This document shows positions 26,451-33,546 of a stretch of 64,000 nucleotides of DNA, one piece after another. Positions within the stretch are counted from its first letter, which is position 1; every line of letters begins with the position of its first letter. The position numbers and the translations under genes were made by a program. The notes beneath the pieces are model-generated. The model did not search any database. It saw nothing but the letters and a program-made list of their open reading frames with translations, and was not told the DNA's origin. Source of the stretch: Clostridium sp. chh4-2 (lineage in GTDB: Bacteria; Bacillota; Clostridia; Lachnospirales; Lachnospiraceae); assembly GCF_002899675.1 (NCBI RefSeq), contig NZ_PKUU01000014.1, positions 101,888 through 165,887 of the forward strand, in the 5' to 3' direction.

Positions 26451-26621
26451 TGTGAAGGGTGAAGGCATTTCGGAAAAAGCCTTGAGGTTTTAATGTAAAG
26501 GGTGAAGGCATTTTTGAAAAAGCTTTGAGGATTTAATACGAAGGGTGAAGGCATTTTTGAAAAAGCCTTGAGGTTTTAATGTAAAGGGGGAAGGCATTTT
26601 CCGAAATGCCTTGAGGCTTGA
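26451..26621. repeat. Four tandem 43-bp palindromic units
   Basis: Units start at 26451, 26494, 26537 and 26580 (43, 43, 43 and 42 bp). Each reads T-G/A-T/C-G/A-AAGGG, then a small palindrome AAGGCATTT...AAAGCCTT, then GAGG and a T-rich end. They are diverged copies of the 36-bp palindromes at 8544 and 52245. There are no unique spacers, so this is not a CRISPR array. The rest of the gap to the PadR gene is AT-rich promoter DNA. Confidence 0.85.
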
Positions 26622-26671
26622 TGTAAAATTAAGCGATGAAACAGATAATATTAAAAAAATATAATATTATA

Positions 26672-26714
26672 TTGACATACAATATTATATGGCGTATAGT
26701 ATAAGTATACTATA
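26672..26714 (+). promoter_or_regulatory. Promoter and operator-like palindrome for the PadR operon
   Basis: TTGACA at 26672, 17 bp, TATAGT at 26695. The -10 is the left end of an inverted repeat TATAGTATA-AG-TATACTATA (26695-26714). A dimeric repressor bound here would cover the -10, so control by the downstream PadR protein is likely; this is inference. The surrounding 120 bases are almost pure A/T. Confidence 0.7.
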
Positions 26715-26761
26715 TGATATATAATATAGTGCGGCTAATAATATTATAGAAGAATAGGAGC

Positions 26762-27085
26762 ATGTATATGGTATTCAATACAGGAGCGGCCCTTCTTGAT
26801 GCGATTGTTTTGGCGGTGGTATCAAAGGATGGGGAAGGAACGTATGGGTATAAGATTACTCAGGATGTCCGAAGCGCGATTGAGTTGTCGGAATCGACTT
26901 TGTATCCCGTGCTCAGACGGTTGCAGAAGGAAGAGTGTCTGGAAGTTTACGACTTGGCAATTGACGGCAGGAACCGCAGATATTACAAGATTACCGAAAA
27001 GGGAAGAGTCCAGCTGAATCTCTATAAAGGAGAGTGGGGAAGCTATTCCCAGAAGATATCCAGAATATTTGAGGAGGCAGGATGA
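26762..27085 (+). CDS. PadR-family transcriptional regulator
   Basis: A 107-residue winged-helix repressor of the PadR family (short subfamily 2). Visible landmarks are the first helix LLDAIVLAVVSKDGEGTYGYKI, the recognition region ESTLYPVLRRLQKEECL, and the wing IDGRNRRYYKITEKGR. It is the first gene of a four-gene operon for envelope proteins, overlapping the next by 4 bp, and probably represses its own promoter through the palindrome at the -10. In related bacteria this gene order goes with cell-envelope stress. Confidence 0.9.
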   Translation: MYMVFNTGAALLDAIVLAVVSKDGEGTYGYKITQDVRSAIELSESTLYPVLRRLQKEECLEVYDLAIDGRNRRYYKITEKGRVQLNLYKGEWGSYSQKISRIFEEAG

Positions 27086-27810
27086 TGAACAGAGAGATAT
27101 TTATGAAGGAATTAGAATATCTGCTTCAGGATATCCCAGAGGAAGACAAGGCGGATGCTTTAGCGTATTACAGAGATTATTTGGAAGAGGCTGGGGAAGA
27201 GAATGAGGAAGCAGTGATTAAAGAATTCGGAAGTCCGGAACGGATTGCGGCGATTATCCGTTCGGATTTAACCGGAAGCTTGGAAGAAGGCGGAGAATTT
27301 ACGGAGAATGGATATCAGGATGAGCGCTTTAAAGATCCTAATTATCAGATGGCTCAGAGGTATGAGCTGCCGGAAGTCCATGACATACCGCCGGAGTGTG
27401 GAACAAAGCAGAGAAAAACAAAGCAGTCCGGCATGAACAGCGTATTAAAGGTGATTTTATGTGCTGTGCTGATCTGTATGGCGGTGCCTGCGGTATTTGG
27501 AATCGGAGGAGGCATTTTGGGAGCTGTTTCAGGGCTGGCCGCGGCGTTTCTGGGTATCGTGGTTTTAGCAGCGGTGATTACTTTGGGGCTGTTTATAGGA
27601 GCGATCGCTTGCGGCGTGGGAGCAGTTATTATGCTGTTTTCAAGTCCGGCTGCGGCATTTCTGTTTTTAGGGATTGCGATTTTGCTGGTTGGTCTTACTT
27701 TACTGAGCGTAGTGGTCTGCATTCTGTTTTATGGAAAGTTCCTTCCATTCCTGTTCAGAAGCATTACGGACGGTATCAGCAGGCTGGTTCACAGAAGAAA
27801 CAAACGGTAG
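27082..27810 (+). CDS. DUF1700 (HAAS-type) membrane protein
   Basis: A 242-residue protein. The first 75 residues are the helical HAAS/DUF1700 domain (MNREIFMKELEYLLQDIPEEDKADALAYYRDYLEEAG-like, ending FGSPERIAAII); then comes a charged linker and four hydrophobic segments between residues 115 and 230. In PadR-linked operons this domain is believed to interact with the PadR protein or sense the membrane. It overlaps padR by 4 bp and precedes the DUF4097 gene by 15 bp. Confidence 0.85.
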   Translation: MMNREIFMKELEYLLQDIPEEDKADALAYYRDYLEEAGEENEEAVIKEFGSPERIAAIIRSDLTGSLEEGGEFTENGYQDERFKDPNYQMAQRYELPEVHDIPPECGTKQRKTKQSGMNSVLKVILCAVLICMAVPAVFGIGGGILGAVSGLAAAFLGIVVLAAVITLGLFIGAIACGVGAVIMLFSSPAAAFLFLGIAILLVGLTLLSVVVCILFYGKFLPFLFRSITDGISRLVHRRNKR

Positions 27811-27825
27811 AAAAGGAGGGTATTT

Positions 27826-28713
27826 ATGAAGAAGTTAATTAAAGTGTGTTTAATTGCCGGTATTATCTGCATTTTTGTGGGAGGCGGGATGACGGCCGCC
27901 GCTGCAGTGCTGGGCGGTGCGATGGCAATTGGAAACTATGAAAAATCATATTTGTGGAGCGATCACTGGATGGATGTTGTCGACCATGTGGATCATAACC
28001 TGGAACGTTGGGATCATACATGGGATGAACCGGACAGTTCACACGACGACCCATCTCTTGCGGTGTCAGAGGCCAACCGAATGTCATTTGGGGATATCAG
28101 GAAACTGGAACTGAAAGCCGGAGTCGGAACAATAGAGATCGTGGAAGGGGATACCAACGGAGAGGTGCAGGTGGCATTTGCGGATGACACGTTTTATGAC
28201 TGCTTCAGAGAAGATGATAAATTGGAGATTAAGCTGGGGCGGAATTGGAAAATGACTGACCTGAAAAGCCATGACAAAAGAGGAAATATTAAGATCACCA
28301 TTCCGAGAGATTATACATTCCACAAAGTAGAACTGGAGATCGGAGCAGGAACGATAGAAGCTGATAAAATTTATGCGGATTCTCTGGAAGTGGAAGTGAA
28401 GGCGGGAGAGCTGACCGTTTCCGGAGGTAAAGTGGGTTCTCTGTCCGCAGAATGCAGCGCGGGATCCATTTACTGCCGGGCAGAGGTTGCCCATGAAATT
28501 GAGGCAGAAGCGAAAGCCGGGTCCATCGAACTTTTGCTGGCCGGAAGCAAAGAGGATTATAATTATGAACTGAGATGCCGGGCCGGAAGCCTTGAGGTTG
28601 GCGGTTCCGTTTATGAGGGCATGAATGCTAAAGAAAAGATTGACAACGGCGCCGGGAAAACGGCAGAGCTCGAGTGTTCGGCAGGAGAAATCATTGTAAA
28701 CTTTGAATCATAG
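27826..28713 (+). CDS. DUF4097 beta-helix-type envelope protein
   Basis: A 295-residue protein with one N-terminal membrane segment (residues 4-34, rich in Ile/Val/Gly) and an extracellular part. Residues 95-290 contain short repeated strands such as KLELKAGVGTIEIVEGD, VELEIGAGTIEADKI, LEVEVKAGELTVSGG and AECSAGSIYC, the Gly/Ala-turn ladder of DUF4097 proteins. A His/Asp/Trp-rich linker (DHWMDVVDHVDHNLERWDH) joins the two parts. The role is unknown; the family goes with envelope-stress operons. AAGGAGG precedes the ATG. Confidence 0.85.
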   Translation: MKKLIKVCLIAGIICIFVGGGMTAAAAVLGGAMAIGNYEKSYLWSDHWMDVVDHVDHNLERWDHTWDEPDSSHDDPSLAVSEANRMSFGDIRKLELKAGVGTIEIVEGDTNGEVQVAFADDTFYDCFREDDKLEIKLGRNWKMTDLKSHDKRGNIKITIPRDYTFHKVELEIGAGTIEADKIYADSLEVEVKAGELTVSGGKVGSLSAECSAGSIYCRAEVAHEIEAEAKAGSIELLLAGSKEDYNYELRCRAGSLEVGGSVYEGMNAKEKIDNGAGKTAELECSAGEIIVNFES

Positions 28714-28750
28714 AAGGGAAAGCCGTTTAAGCGGCGGAAGGAGAGATTTT

Positions 28751-28945
28751 ATGGAACCTAAAAAATTATATCGTTCAACAAAAGATAAGATGTTATGCGG
28801 AGTCTGCGGAGGAATCGGGGAATATTTTTCAATCGATGCCACGATTATCCGGTTGATTTGGGCAATTCTGGCATGTTCGGGAACCGGAATTCTGGTTTAT
28901 TTTATAGCGGCGATTATTATTCCGGTTGAACCGGAATACATGTAA
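28751..28945 (+). CDS. PspC-domain membrane protein
   Basis: A 64-residue protein that is one PspC domain: KKLYRSTKDKMLCGVCGGIGEYF, then a hydrophobic helix with DATIIRLIWAIL, ending IIIPVEPEY. PspC proteins take part in the envelope-stress (phage-shock) response. The frame is open upstream to 28703 but the start is placed at 28751, just after GGAAGGAGAG. It closes the padR operon. Confidence 0.9.
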   Translation: MEPKKLYRSTKDKMLCGVCGGIGEYFSIDATIIRLIWAILACSGTGILVYFIAAIIIPVEPEYM

Positions 28946-28948
28946 ATT

Positions 28949-28978
28949 GAATAGGTGGTTGTAGAAACGGGTATACTC
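28949..28978 (+). promoter_or_regulatory. Candidate sigma-G promoter for the SASP gene
   Basis: GAATA at 28949, 18 bp, TATACTC at 28972 matches the sigma-G pattern gHATR-N18-cATWMTA at all -35 positions and five of seven -10 positions. Transcription would start near 28985, inside or after the left arm of the hairpin at 28965-29029. Confidence 0.5.
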
Positions 28979-29029
28979 CTTTCGAAGCGTATTAAAAAGC
29001 AGCGCTTAGTGAAAGGAGTGTACCCGTTT
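28965..29029 (+). promoter_or_regulatory. 19-bp hairpin that covers the SASP ribosome site
   Basis: AAACGGGTATACTCCTTTC (28965-28983) pairs with GAAAGGAGTGTACCCGTTT (29011-29029), 18 Watson-Crick pairs and one G-U. The right arm contains AAGGAG, the only ribosome site near the SASP ATG at 29033. An inner AAGCG/CGCTT pair extends the stem. It could also end pspC transcripts, although only TTTATT follows. Confidence 0.75.
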
Positions 29030-29032
29030 ATT

Positions 29033-29251
29033 ATGTCTAAAAAGAAAAATGAGGAACCATTTGATCCGAAAAATATGAAACCGGAAGATAAACTGAAATT
29101 TGAGATCGCCACCGAATTAGGGCTGGATGAAAAGGTGATAAAGAGCGGCTGGAGAAGTCTGACGGCCAAGGAAAGCGGCAGAATCGGCGGCCTTATGACG
29201 AAACGGAAAAGGGAGATGAAAAAAGAAGCGATGGAAGAAACCGTTTCATGA
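29033..29251 (+). CDS. Alpha/beta-type small acid-soluble spore protein
   Basis: A 72-residue spore DNA-binding protein. The core matches the SASP pattern: LKFEIATELGLDE (first motif, including the Glu-Ile/Leu germination-protease site), then SLTAKESGRIGGLMTKR (second motif, GxIGGxM). The charged ends are longer and more basic than in major SASPs, so it may be a minor one. The open frame reaches back to 28955, but the SASP-like start is the ATG at 29033. The AAGGAG at 29013 is 14 bases away, rather far. In sporulation, proteins of this family coat and protect spore DNA. Confidence 0.8.
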   Translation: MSKKKNEEPFDPKNMKPEDKLKFEIATELGLDEKVIKSGWRSLTAKESGRIGGLMTKRKREMKKEAMEETVS

Positions 29252-29270
29252 AAAACGAACGGATTAGAAG

Positions 29271-29299
29271 TTGCAAGTACATGGAAAATTTCATATAAT
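29271..29299 (+). promoter_or_regulatory. Sigma-A promoter for cbiG-cobB
   Basis: TTGCAA at 29271, 17 bp, TATAAT at 29294. It gives a leader of about 80 bases. Confidence 0.7.
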
Positions 29300-29310
29300 T
29301 AAAAAGCATA

Positions 29311-29351
29311 CCGGCTGGAGGCAGGAAAATTATTTTACGTTCTCCAGCCGG
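29311..29351 (+). promoter_or_regulatory. Leader hairpin before cbiG
   Basis: CCGGCTGGAG pairs perfectly with CTCCAGCCGG across a 21-base AT-rich loop, just after the predicted start of transcription. It is far too small for a cobalamin riboswitch and lacks the B12 box. It may be a 5' stability element or the SASP transcript terminator. Confidence 0.5.
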
Positions 29352-29385
29352 CAGTAAATGTCCGCAGGACAGAATTGAGGTTAAA

Positions 29386-30462
29386 ATGAAGCTGGCGATT
29401 ATTAGTTTTACGGAACAGGGTGCAAGACTGTGCTCCTTGCTCATGGCACAACTTCAAAAGGATGGAGACGAGTGCCGGGGATTTATCCAGGAACGGTATA
29501 TGACCCGGGAATATGAACATGCGGGTTTGCAGTCCGTATCATCCACTCTGTCGGAATGGGCCGGGCATGTATTTCATTCTGTGGATGGAATGATCTTTAT
29601 CGGGGCGGCCGGGATCGCAGTCCGTGCGGTCGCACCTTACATAAAAAGCAAGGCCAAAGATCCTGCCGTGGTGGTGATCGACGCGGGCGCAACGTTCGCC
29701 ATTTCTCTGCTGTCCGGCCATCTGGGCGGAGCCAATGATCTGACCAAGAGAGCAGCGCGGATTACAGGCGCAGTTCCGGTTATTACGACTGCTACGGATG
29801 TGAGCGGACGGTTTGCGGTGGATGAGTTTGCGAGAAAGAACGGACTGGTACTTACAGACCTTACCTGTGCAAAAAGGATTACAGCCGATATACTGGATGG
29901 AAAGACCGTTGGCTTTTTCAGTGATTTTCAGACGTCCGGCATACTTCCGGAAGGTCTGGAACCGGGGAAACAGACGGAAAACAGGATCTGTGTCACATAT
30001 AAGGACAAAAAGGAAGAAGGCGCCCTTTTTCTGATTCCCAAATCCGTGGTGATCGGAATCGGCTGCCGGAGAGGAACGAAGGAATCAGAGATAGCGGACC
30101 GGGCAGACGCCCTTTTGAATGAACTGGGAATATCCAGGGCCGCCGTCGCGGCTGTGGCCAGCATTGCGCTGAAGCAGGATGAAGAAGGCCTGCTGGCGTT
30201 TGCCGGAAGCCTGGGAGTTCCGGCGGTTTTTCTTTCAGCGGAGGAATTAGCGCTTGCAAAAGGGGAGTTTTCGGATTCAGATTTTGTGAAAAAGACAACC
30301 GGGATCGGCAATGTATGTGAGCGGGCCGCTGTTCTTGCGTTAGCCGAAGGCGGACAGAATGAGCTTTTGGCGGGGAAACGGCCAGGCGGAGGGATTACCT
30401 TGGCCCTCGGGTTGATAAGGCGTACCATCAGATTTGAAGGAGGAGCCAGTGAACGAATATAA
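29386..30462 (+). CDS. cbiG: Cobalt-precorrin-5A hydrolase (CbiG)
   Basis: A 358-residue enzyme of the anaerobic cobalamin pathway that opens the lactone ring of cobalt-precorrin-5A and releases acetaldehyde. The N-terminal domain shows FIGAAGIAVRAVAPYIKSK (written with its preceding strand) and VVVIDAGATFAISLLSGHLG near residues 100-120; the C-terminal domain starts VVIGIGCRRGT near residue 220. These are standard CbiG landmarks. Its end overlaps cobB by 14 bp. No other ring-building cbi genes are next to it, so the rest of the pathway must be elsewhere or missing. Confidence 0.88.
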   Translation: MKLAIISFTEQGARLCSLLMAQLQKDGDECRGFIQERYMTREYEHAGLQSVSSTLSEWAGHVFHSVDGMIFIGAAGIAVRAVAPYIKSKAKDPAVVVIDAGATFAISLLSGHLGGANDLTKRAARITGAVPVITTATDVSGRFAVDEFARKNGLVLTDLTCAKRITADILDGKTVGFFSDFQTSGILPEGLEPGKQTENRICVTYKDKKEEGALFLIPKSVVIGIGCRRGTKESEIADRADALLNELGISRAAVAAVASIALKQDEEGLLAFAGSLGVPAVFLSAEELALAKGEFSDSDFVKKTTGIGNVCERAAVLALAEGGQNELLAGKRPGGGITLALGLIRRTIRFEGGASERI

Positions 30463-31792
30463 AAGTTGCCCCAGGATTATGCTGGCGGCAGTATCCAGCG
30501 GGAGCGGTAAGACGACTGTCACCTGCGGCCTTTTACAGGCCCTGAAAAACAGAAATAAAAAATGTGTGTCATTTAAATGCGGACCGGACTATATTGACCC
30601 CATGTTTCATAAATATGTTCTTGGAGTGCCCGGCGCGAATCTGGACAGTTACTTTTTGAAGGAAGATCAGATTGTCCGCCATTTTACCGGTACGGCTGAA
30701 GGGGCGGATCTGTCCGTAATCGAAGGGGTGATGGGATATTATGACGGATTGGCCGGAACCAGCACCAGCGCCAGTTCCTACGATATTGCGAGAATTACGG
30801 AAACGCCAGTTATACTGATCGTAAATGGAAAGGGAGCCAGCGTTTCCCTTCTTCCAATTATCAAAGGATTTTTGGAATTTGTGCCGGATTCAAAGATTAA
30901 GGGAGTCATTCTGAACCGGACCACGAAAGAGATGGCCGCCAGACTGACTCCTATGATAGAGGAACTGGGAGTCCGTGTGATGGGCTATATCAGGGAAAAT
31001 GAAGAGATGAAGCTGGATAGCCGCCATCTGGGTCTGGTGATGCCTCAGGAATATGAGGATTTACAGACAAGAATTAACAGGATCGCAGAGGAACTGGAAG
31101 AAACGTTGGATTTGGATGGATTATTGAGAATTGCATTCCAAGCGCCTTCTTTGCCGGCGGCCGGAAGAGAACCGGAAGAGAGCGGAAAAACAAAGGTGAG
31201 AATCGGCGTGGCCCGTGACCAGGCATTTTGCTTTTACTACCAGGAAAATTTAAGGCTGCTGAAGGAATTGGGAGCTGAACTGGTGGAATTCAGCCCGTTG
31301 GCAGATTCAGAACTTCCTGAGCGCCTGGATGCGGTTTTGCTGGGCGGCGGATACCCGGAACTCTATGCAAAACAGCTGTCAGAGAATAAAGCGATGCTGG
31401 AATCTGTCAGGACAGCCATAGAAAGCGGCATATATGTTCTGGCAGAATGCGGAGGCTTCATGTACCTTCATGACACTTTGGAGGGAAGCGACGGAATCCG
31501 TTATCCAATGGCGGGGGCGATTCATGGAGACGCCTACCGGACAAAACGTCTTTCACGGTTTGGCTATATTGAGCTGTCCGATGAGAAGGACAGGATAAAA
31601 GCCCATGAATTTCATTATTGGGACAGCACTCTGCCGGGAGATGATATGCTGGCGGTTAAGCCGCTCAGCAGCAGAAGCTGGCGCTGTCTCCATAAAAATG
31701 AACATATGACGGCAGGATTTCCGCATCTGTATTACCCGTCAAACCGGGAAATGGCAGAAAAATGGATTGATCAATTGAGAAAGGGGATATAA
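30449..31792 (+). CDS. cobB: Cobyrinate a,c-diamide synthase
   Basis: A 447-residue ATP-dependent amidase (CbiA/CobB) that adds two amides from glutamine to cobyrinate. It has an N-terminal P-loop (LAAVSSGSGKTTVTCGLLQA) with KCGPDYIDPMFH, and a C-terminal class-I-like glutaminase domain with GGGYPELYA and the Cys of VLAECGGFMYL. The start is a GTG at 30449, preceded by AAGGAGGAG; a TTG at 30434 lies before that site and is less likely. It overlaps cbiG by 14 bp and is followed 4 bp later by the PLP-enzyme gene. Confidence 0.9.
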   Translation: MNEYKSCPRIMLAAVSSGSGKTTVTCGLLQALKNRNKKCVSFKCGPDYIDPMFHKYVLGVPGANLDSYFLKEDQIVRHFTGTAEGADLSVIEGVMGYYDGLAGTSTSASSYDIARITETPVILIVNGKGASVSLLPIIKGFLEFVPDSKIKGVILNRTTKEMAARLTPMIEELGVRVMGYIRENEEMKLDSRHLGLVMPQEYEDLQTRINRIAEELEETLDLDGLLRIAFQAPSLPAAGREPEESGKTKVRIGVARDQAFCFYYQENLRLLKELGAELVEFSPLADSELPERLDAVLLGGGYPELYAKQLSENKAMLESVRTAIESGIYVLAECGGFMYLHDTLEGSDGIRYPMAGAIHGDAYRTKRLSRFGYIELSDEKDRIKAHEFHYWDSTLPGDDMLAVKPLSSRSWRCLHKNEHMTAGFPHLYYPSNREMAEKWIDQLRKGI

Positions 31793-31796
31793 GACT

Positions 31797-32858
31797 ATGG
31801 CTATTAGCTGCAAAGAAGCGAGGGAAAGGCTGAAACAAAGGCCGAAAGTGAAATTAGGATTTTTTCCAACGCCATTTTATAAACTGGAGAATTTATCGAA
31901 AAAACTGGGAGTGAATCTGTACATAAAGCGGGATGACTTTACCGGGATGAGCTTGTTTGGAGGCAATAAAATCCGAAAGCTTGAATATTTGATTGGAGAG
32001 GCGGCAGACCAGGGCTGCGAGTATGTATTCACCTATGGGGCCACCCAGTCCAATCATGCGATGCAGACGGTGACTGCCTGCCGCAAGTACGGCCTTCATC
32101 CCATTATTTATCTGGTGGCAATTGTAAAACCGGACGAAGAGGATATCCGCTCCAATCTGCTGTTAGACCGGATCATGGATGCTGAAATTCACATTGTGGA
32201 GATGATGGAAGGGGAGAAGGAAGAAGAGGCTGAAGAGCGTTCTTTCCAATTGGCAAAAGAGCATATTGCCAAATTGGAACAGGAGGGGCATAAGTGCTAT
32301 GATGTTCCCATGGGAGGAGCCAGCCCTGTCGGTTCCCTGGGCTTTGTGGAAGGAATGGTGGAACTGGAAGAACAGCTGGAACAGATGAATCTGACAATGG
32401 ATTACATCTTCCATGCCACCGGAACTGGCGGAACCATGGCAGGTATGGCGGCCGGAAAAAAACTGATCGGATCGGAGGCAGAGATTATCTCCGTGAATGT
32501 AAGCGCGAAAGACAGCGGATATCCGTCCAGATGTGAGGATTTAGCCAATGCAAGCCTGAAATTGATCCAAACAGAGCCGCTGGTTTCTAAAGACCAAGAT
32601 ATCCATACGGATTTAAAGTATTATCTTCCCGGCTACGAGATCCCCAATGAGGGAGCAACCGAAGCTATACGGATGCTGGCTCGGGAGGAAGGGCTGTTTT
32701 TAGACCCCGTATATACGGGAAAAGCATTTGCAGGCATGATAGACTATATCGCTGCCGGAAAAGTGAAGCAGGGAAGCAATGTGGTGTTCTGGCATACGGG
32801 AGGGGCTACCGCCTTATTTGCGGAAAAAGAGATTTTAGGACAGTTAACAGCCAGATAA
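31797..32858 (+). CDS. D-cysteine desulfhydrase / ACC-deaminase family PLP enzyme
   Basis: A 353-residue fold-type II PLP enzyme. The Schiff-base lysine is in LFGGNKIRKLEYL near residue 57, followed by TYGATQSNHAMQ (the Asn-His loop), and the phosphate loop ATGTGGTMAGMAAG near residue 205. The family includes D-cysteine desulfhydrase and 1-aminocyclopropane-1-carboxylate deaminase; sequence alone does not separate them, but the bacterial D-cysteine desulfhydrase branch is most likely. It sits 4 bp after cobB and probably shares its transcript, though no metabolic link to cobalamin is obvious. Confidence 0.82.
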   Translation: MAISCKEARERLKQRPKVKLGFFPTPFYKLENLSKKLGVNLYIKRDDFTGMSLFGGNKIRKLEYLIGEAADQGCEYVFTYGATQSNHAMQTVTACRKYGLHPIIYLVAIVKPDEEDIRSNLLLDRIMDAEIHIVEMMEGEKEEEAEERSFQLAKEHIAKLEQEGHKCYDVPMGGASPVGSLGFVEGMVELEEQLEQMNLTMDYIFHATGTGGTMAGMAAGKKLIGSEAEIISVNVSAKDSGYPSRCEDLANASLKLIQTEPLVSKDQDIHTDLKYYLPGYEIPNEGATEAIRMLAREEGLFLDPVYTGKAFAGMIDYIAAGKVKQGSNVVFWHTGGATALFAEKEILGQLTAR

Positions 32859-32871
32859 AAAATGAAAATAA

Positions 32872-32915
32872 AAAAGGACACGCAGCAAATGGGAAAATGC
32901 TGCGGTGTCCTTTTT
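32872..32915. terminator. Bidirectional terminator between PLP-enzyme and CYTH genes
   Basis: AAAAGGACAC-GCAGCA pairs with TGCTGCGGTGTCCTTTT with one bulge, flanked by A-run and T-run, so it works on both strands. Confidence 0.8.
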
Positions 32916-33370
32916 CAGCGTTTCATCTGGCTTAAACGGCTGTTTTGATATTCGCCGGAGAAGGTTACATCTTTGCCAAACCAGACGGGGGGAAGAAAGG
33001 AAGCGGCGTCCTGCTCGTTTTCAAATTCCACTTCTGCTAGCATAAGCCCTTCAAAAGCGCCTTCAAATATATCCAGCTCTATGGTCAGAGAAAGGTTTCC
33101 TTCCAAGGGAATCAGATACCTCTTTTTTGTCAGAATATTGCCGTCCGCCTTCTGAATCAGATGCTCGTAGGATTCACGGGTCAGAGGGAGGTTATATTCC
33201 TCACGGACCATGAGCCCCTTTGATTTATAGGTGAGATAATAGGAATCGTCTTCTTTTCTCACTCTTACCACCGGTGAAGTGCTCAGATATCCCTGTTCGA
33301 TCTGATGAAAGGGGTATGACGTATAGTTTTCAGGCGGGGATGTTATCAGATATTTTCGCTCAATTTCCAT
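32915..33370 (-). CDS. CYTH-domain phosphohydrolase-like protein
   Basis: A 151-residue protein with the tunnel fold of the CYTH (CyaB-thiamine triphosphatase) family. The signature ExExK is MEIERKYLI at the very start; further basic/acidic strands (VVRVRKEDDSYYLTYKSKG, then TIELDIFEG and AEVEFENEQDA) follow the family pattern. Such enzymes act on inorganic triphosphate or similar anions with a divalent metal. The ATG at 33370 is chosen over 33382 because GGAGGG lies 5 bases upstream of it. It converges with the PLP-enzyme gene. Confidence 0.85.
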   Translation of the reverse strand: MEIERKYLITSPPENYTSYPFHQIEQGYLSTSPVVRVRKEDDSYYLTYKSKGLMVREEYNLPLTRESYEHLIQKADGNILTKKRYLIPLEGNLSLTIELDIFEGAFEGLMLAEVEFENEQDAASFLPPVWFGKDVTFSGEYQNSRLSQMKR

Positions 33371-33455
33371 AAAACCCTCCATTTACACAGCATATTTATA
33401 ATGATAAAGGTATGGTAACATGAAAAAATGTTTAATACAAGGCTGAATTATTCCA

Positions 33456-33478
33456 TCTGAAAAATTCGATTTTTCAGA
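33456..33478. repeat. Perfect short palindrome before the binding-protein promoter
   Basis: TCTGAAAAA and its complement surround TTCGA, ending 5 bp before the -35 (TTGCAT at 33484). It could be an operator or an old terminator. Confidence 0.55.
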
Positions 33479-33483
33479 CGTAA

Positions 33484-33512
33484 TTGCATAGATGACAAAT
33501 GCGTGATAGAAT
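33484..33512 (+). promoter_or_regulatory. Sigma-A promoter for the binding protein-GGDEF/EAL pair
   Basis: TTGCAT at 33484, 17 bp, TAGAAT at 33507, 35 bp before the chosen ATG. Confidence 0.65.
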
Positions 33513-33546
33513 AGAAATAATATGGAAAAAATTGGAGGATTGTCTA

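Noticed and set aside
26032..26493. Open frame of 153 codons across palindrome copy A, and similar frames on the other strand
   Set aside because: A palindrome lacks stops on both strands in several frames; there is no ribosome site, no protein-like composition, and the conserved features are base-pairing ones.
26451..26621. CRISPR-like array of short repeats
   Set aside because: The units abut without unique spacers, and no cas gene is near.
29252..29385. Cobalamin riboswitch before cbiG
   Set aside because: The leader is only about 80 bases and lacks the B12-box and the several stems of that class.
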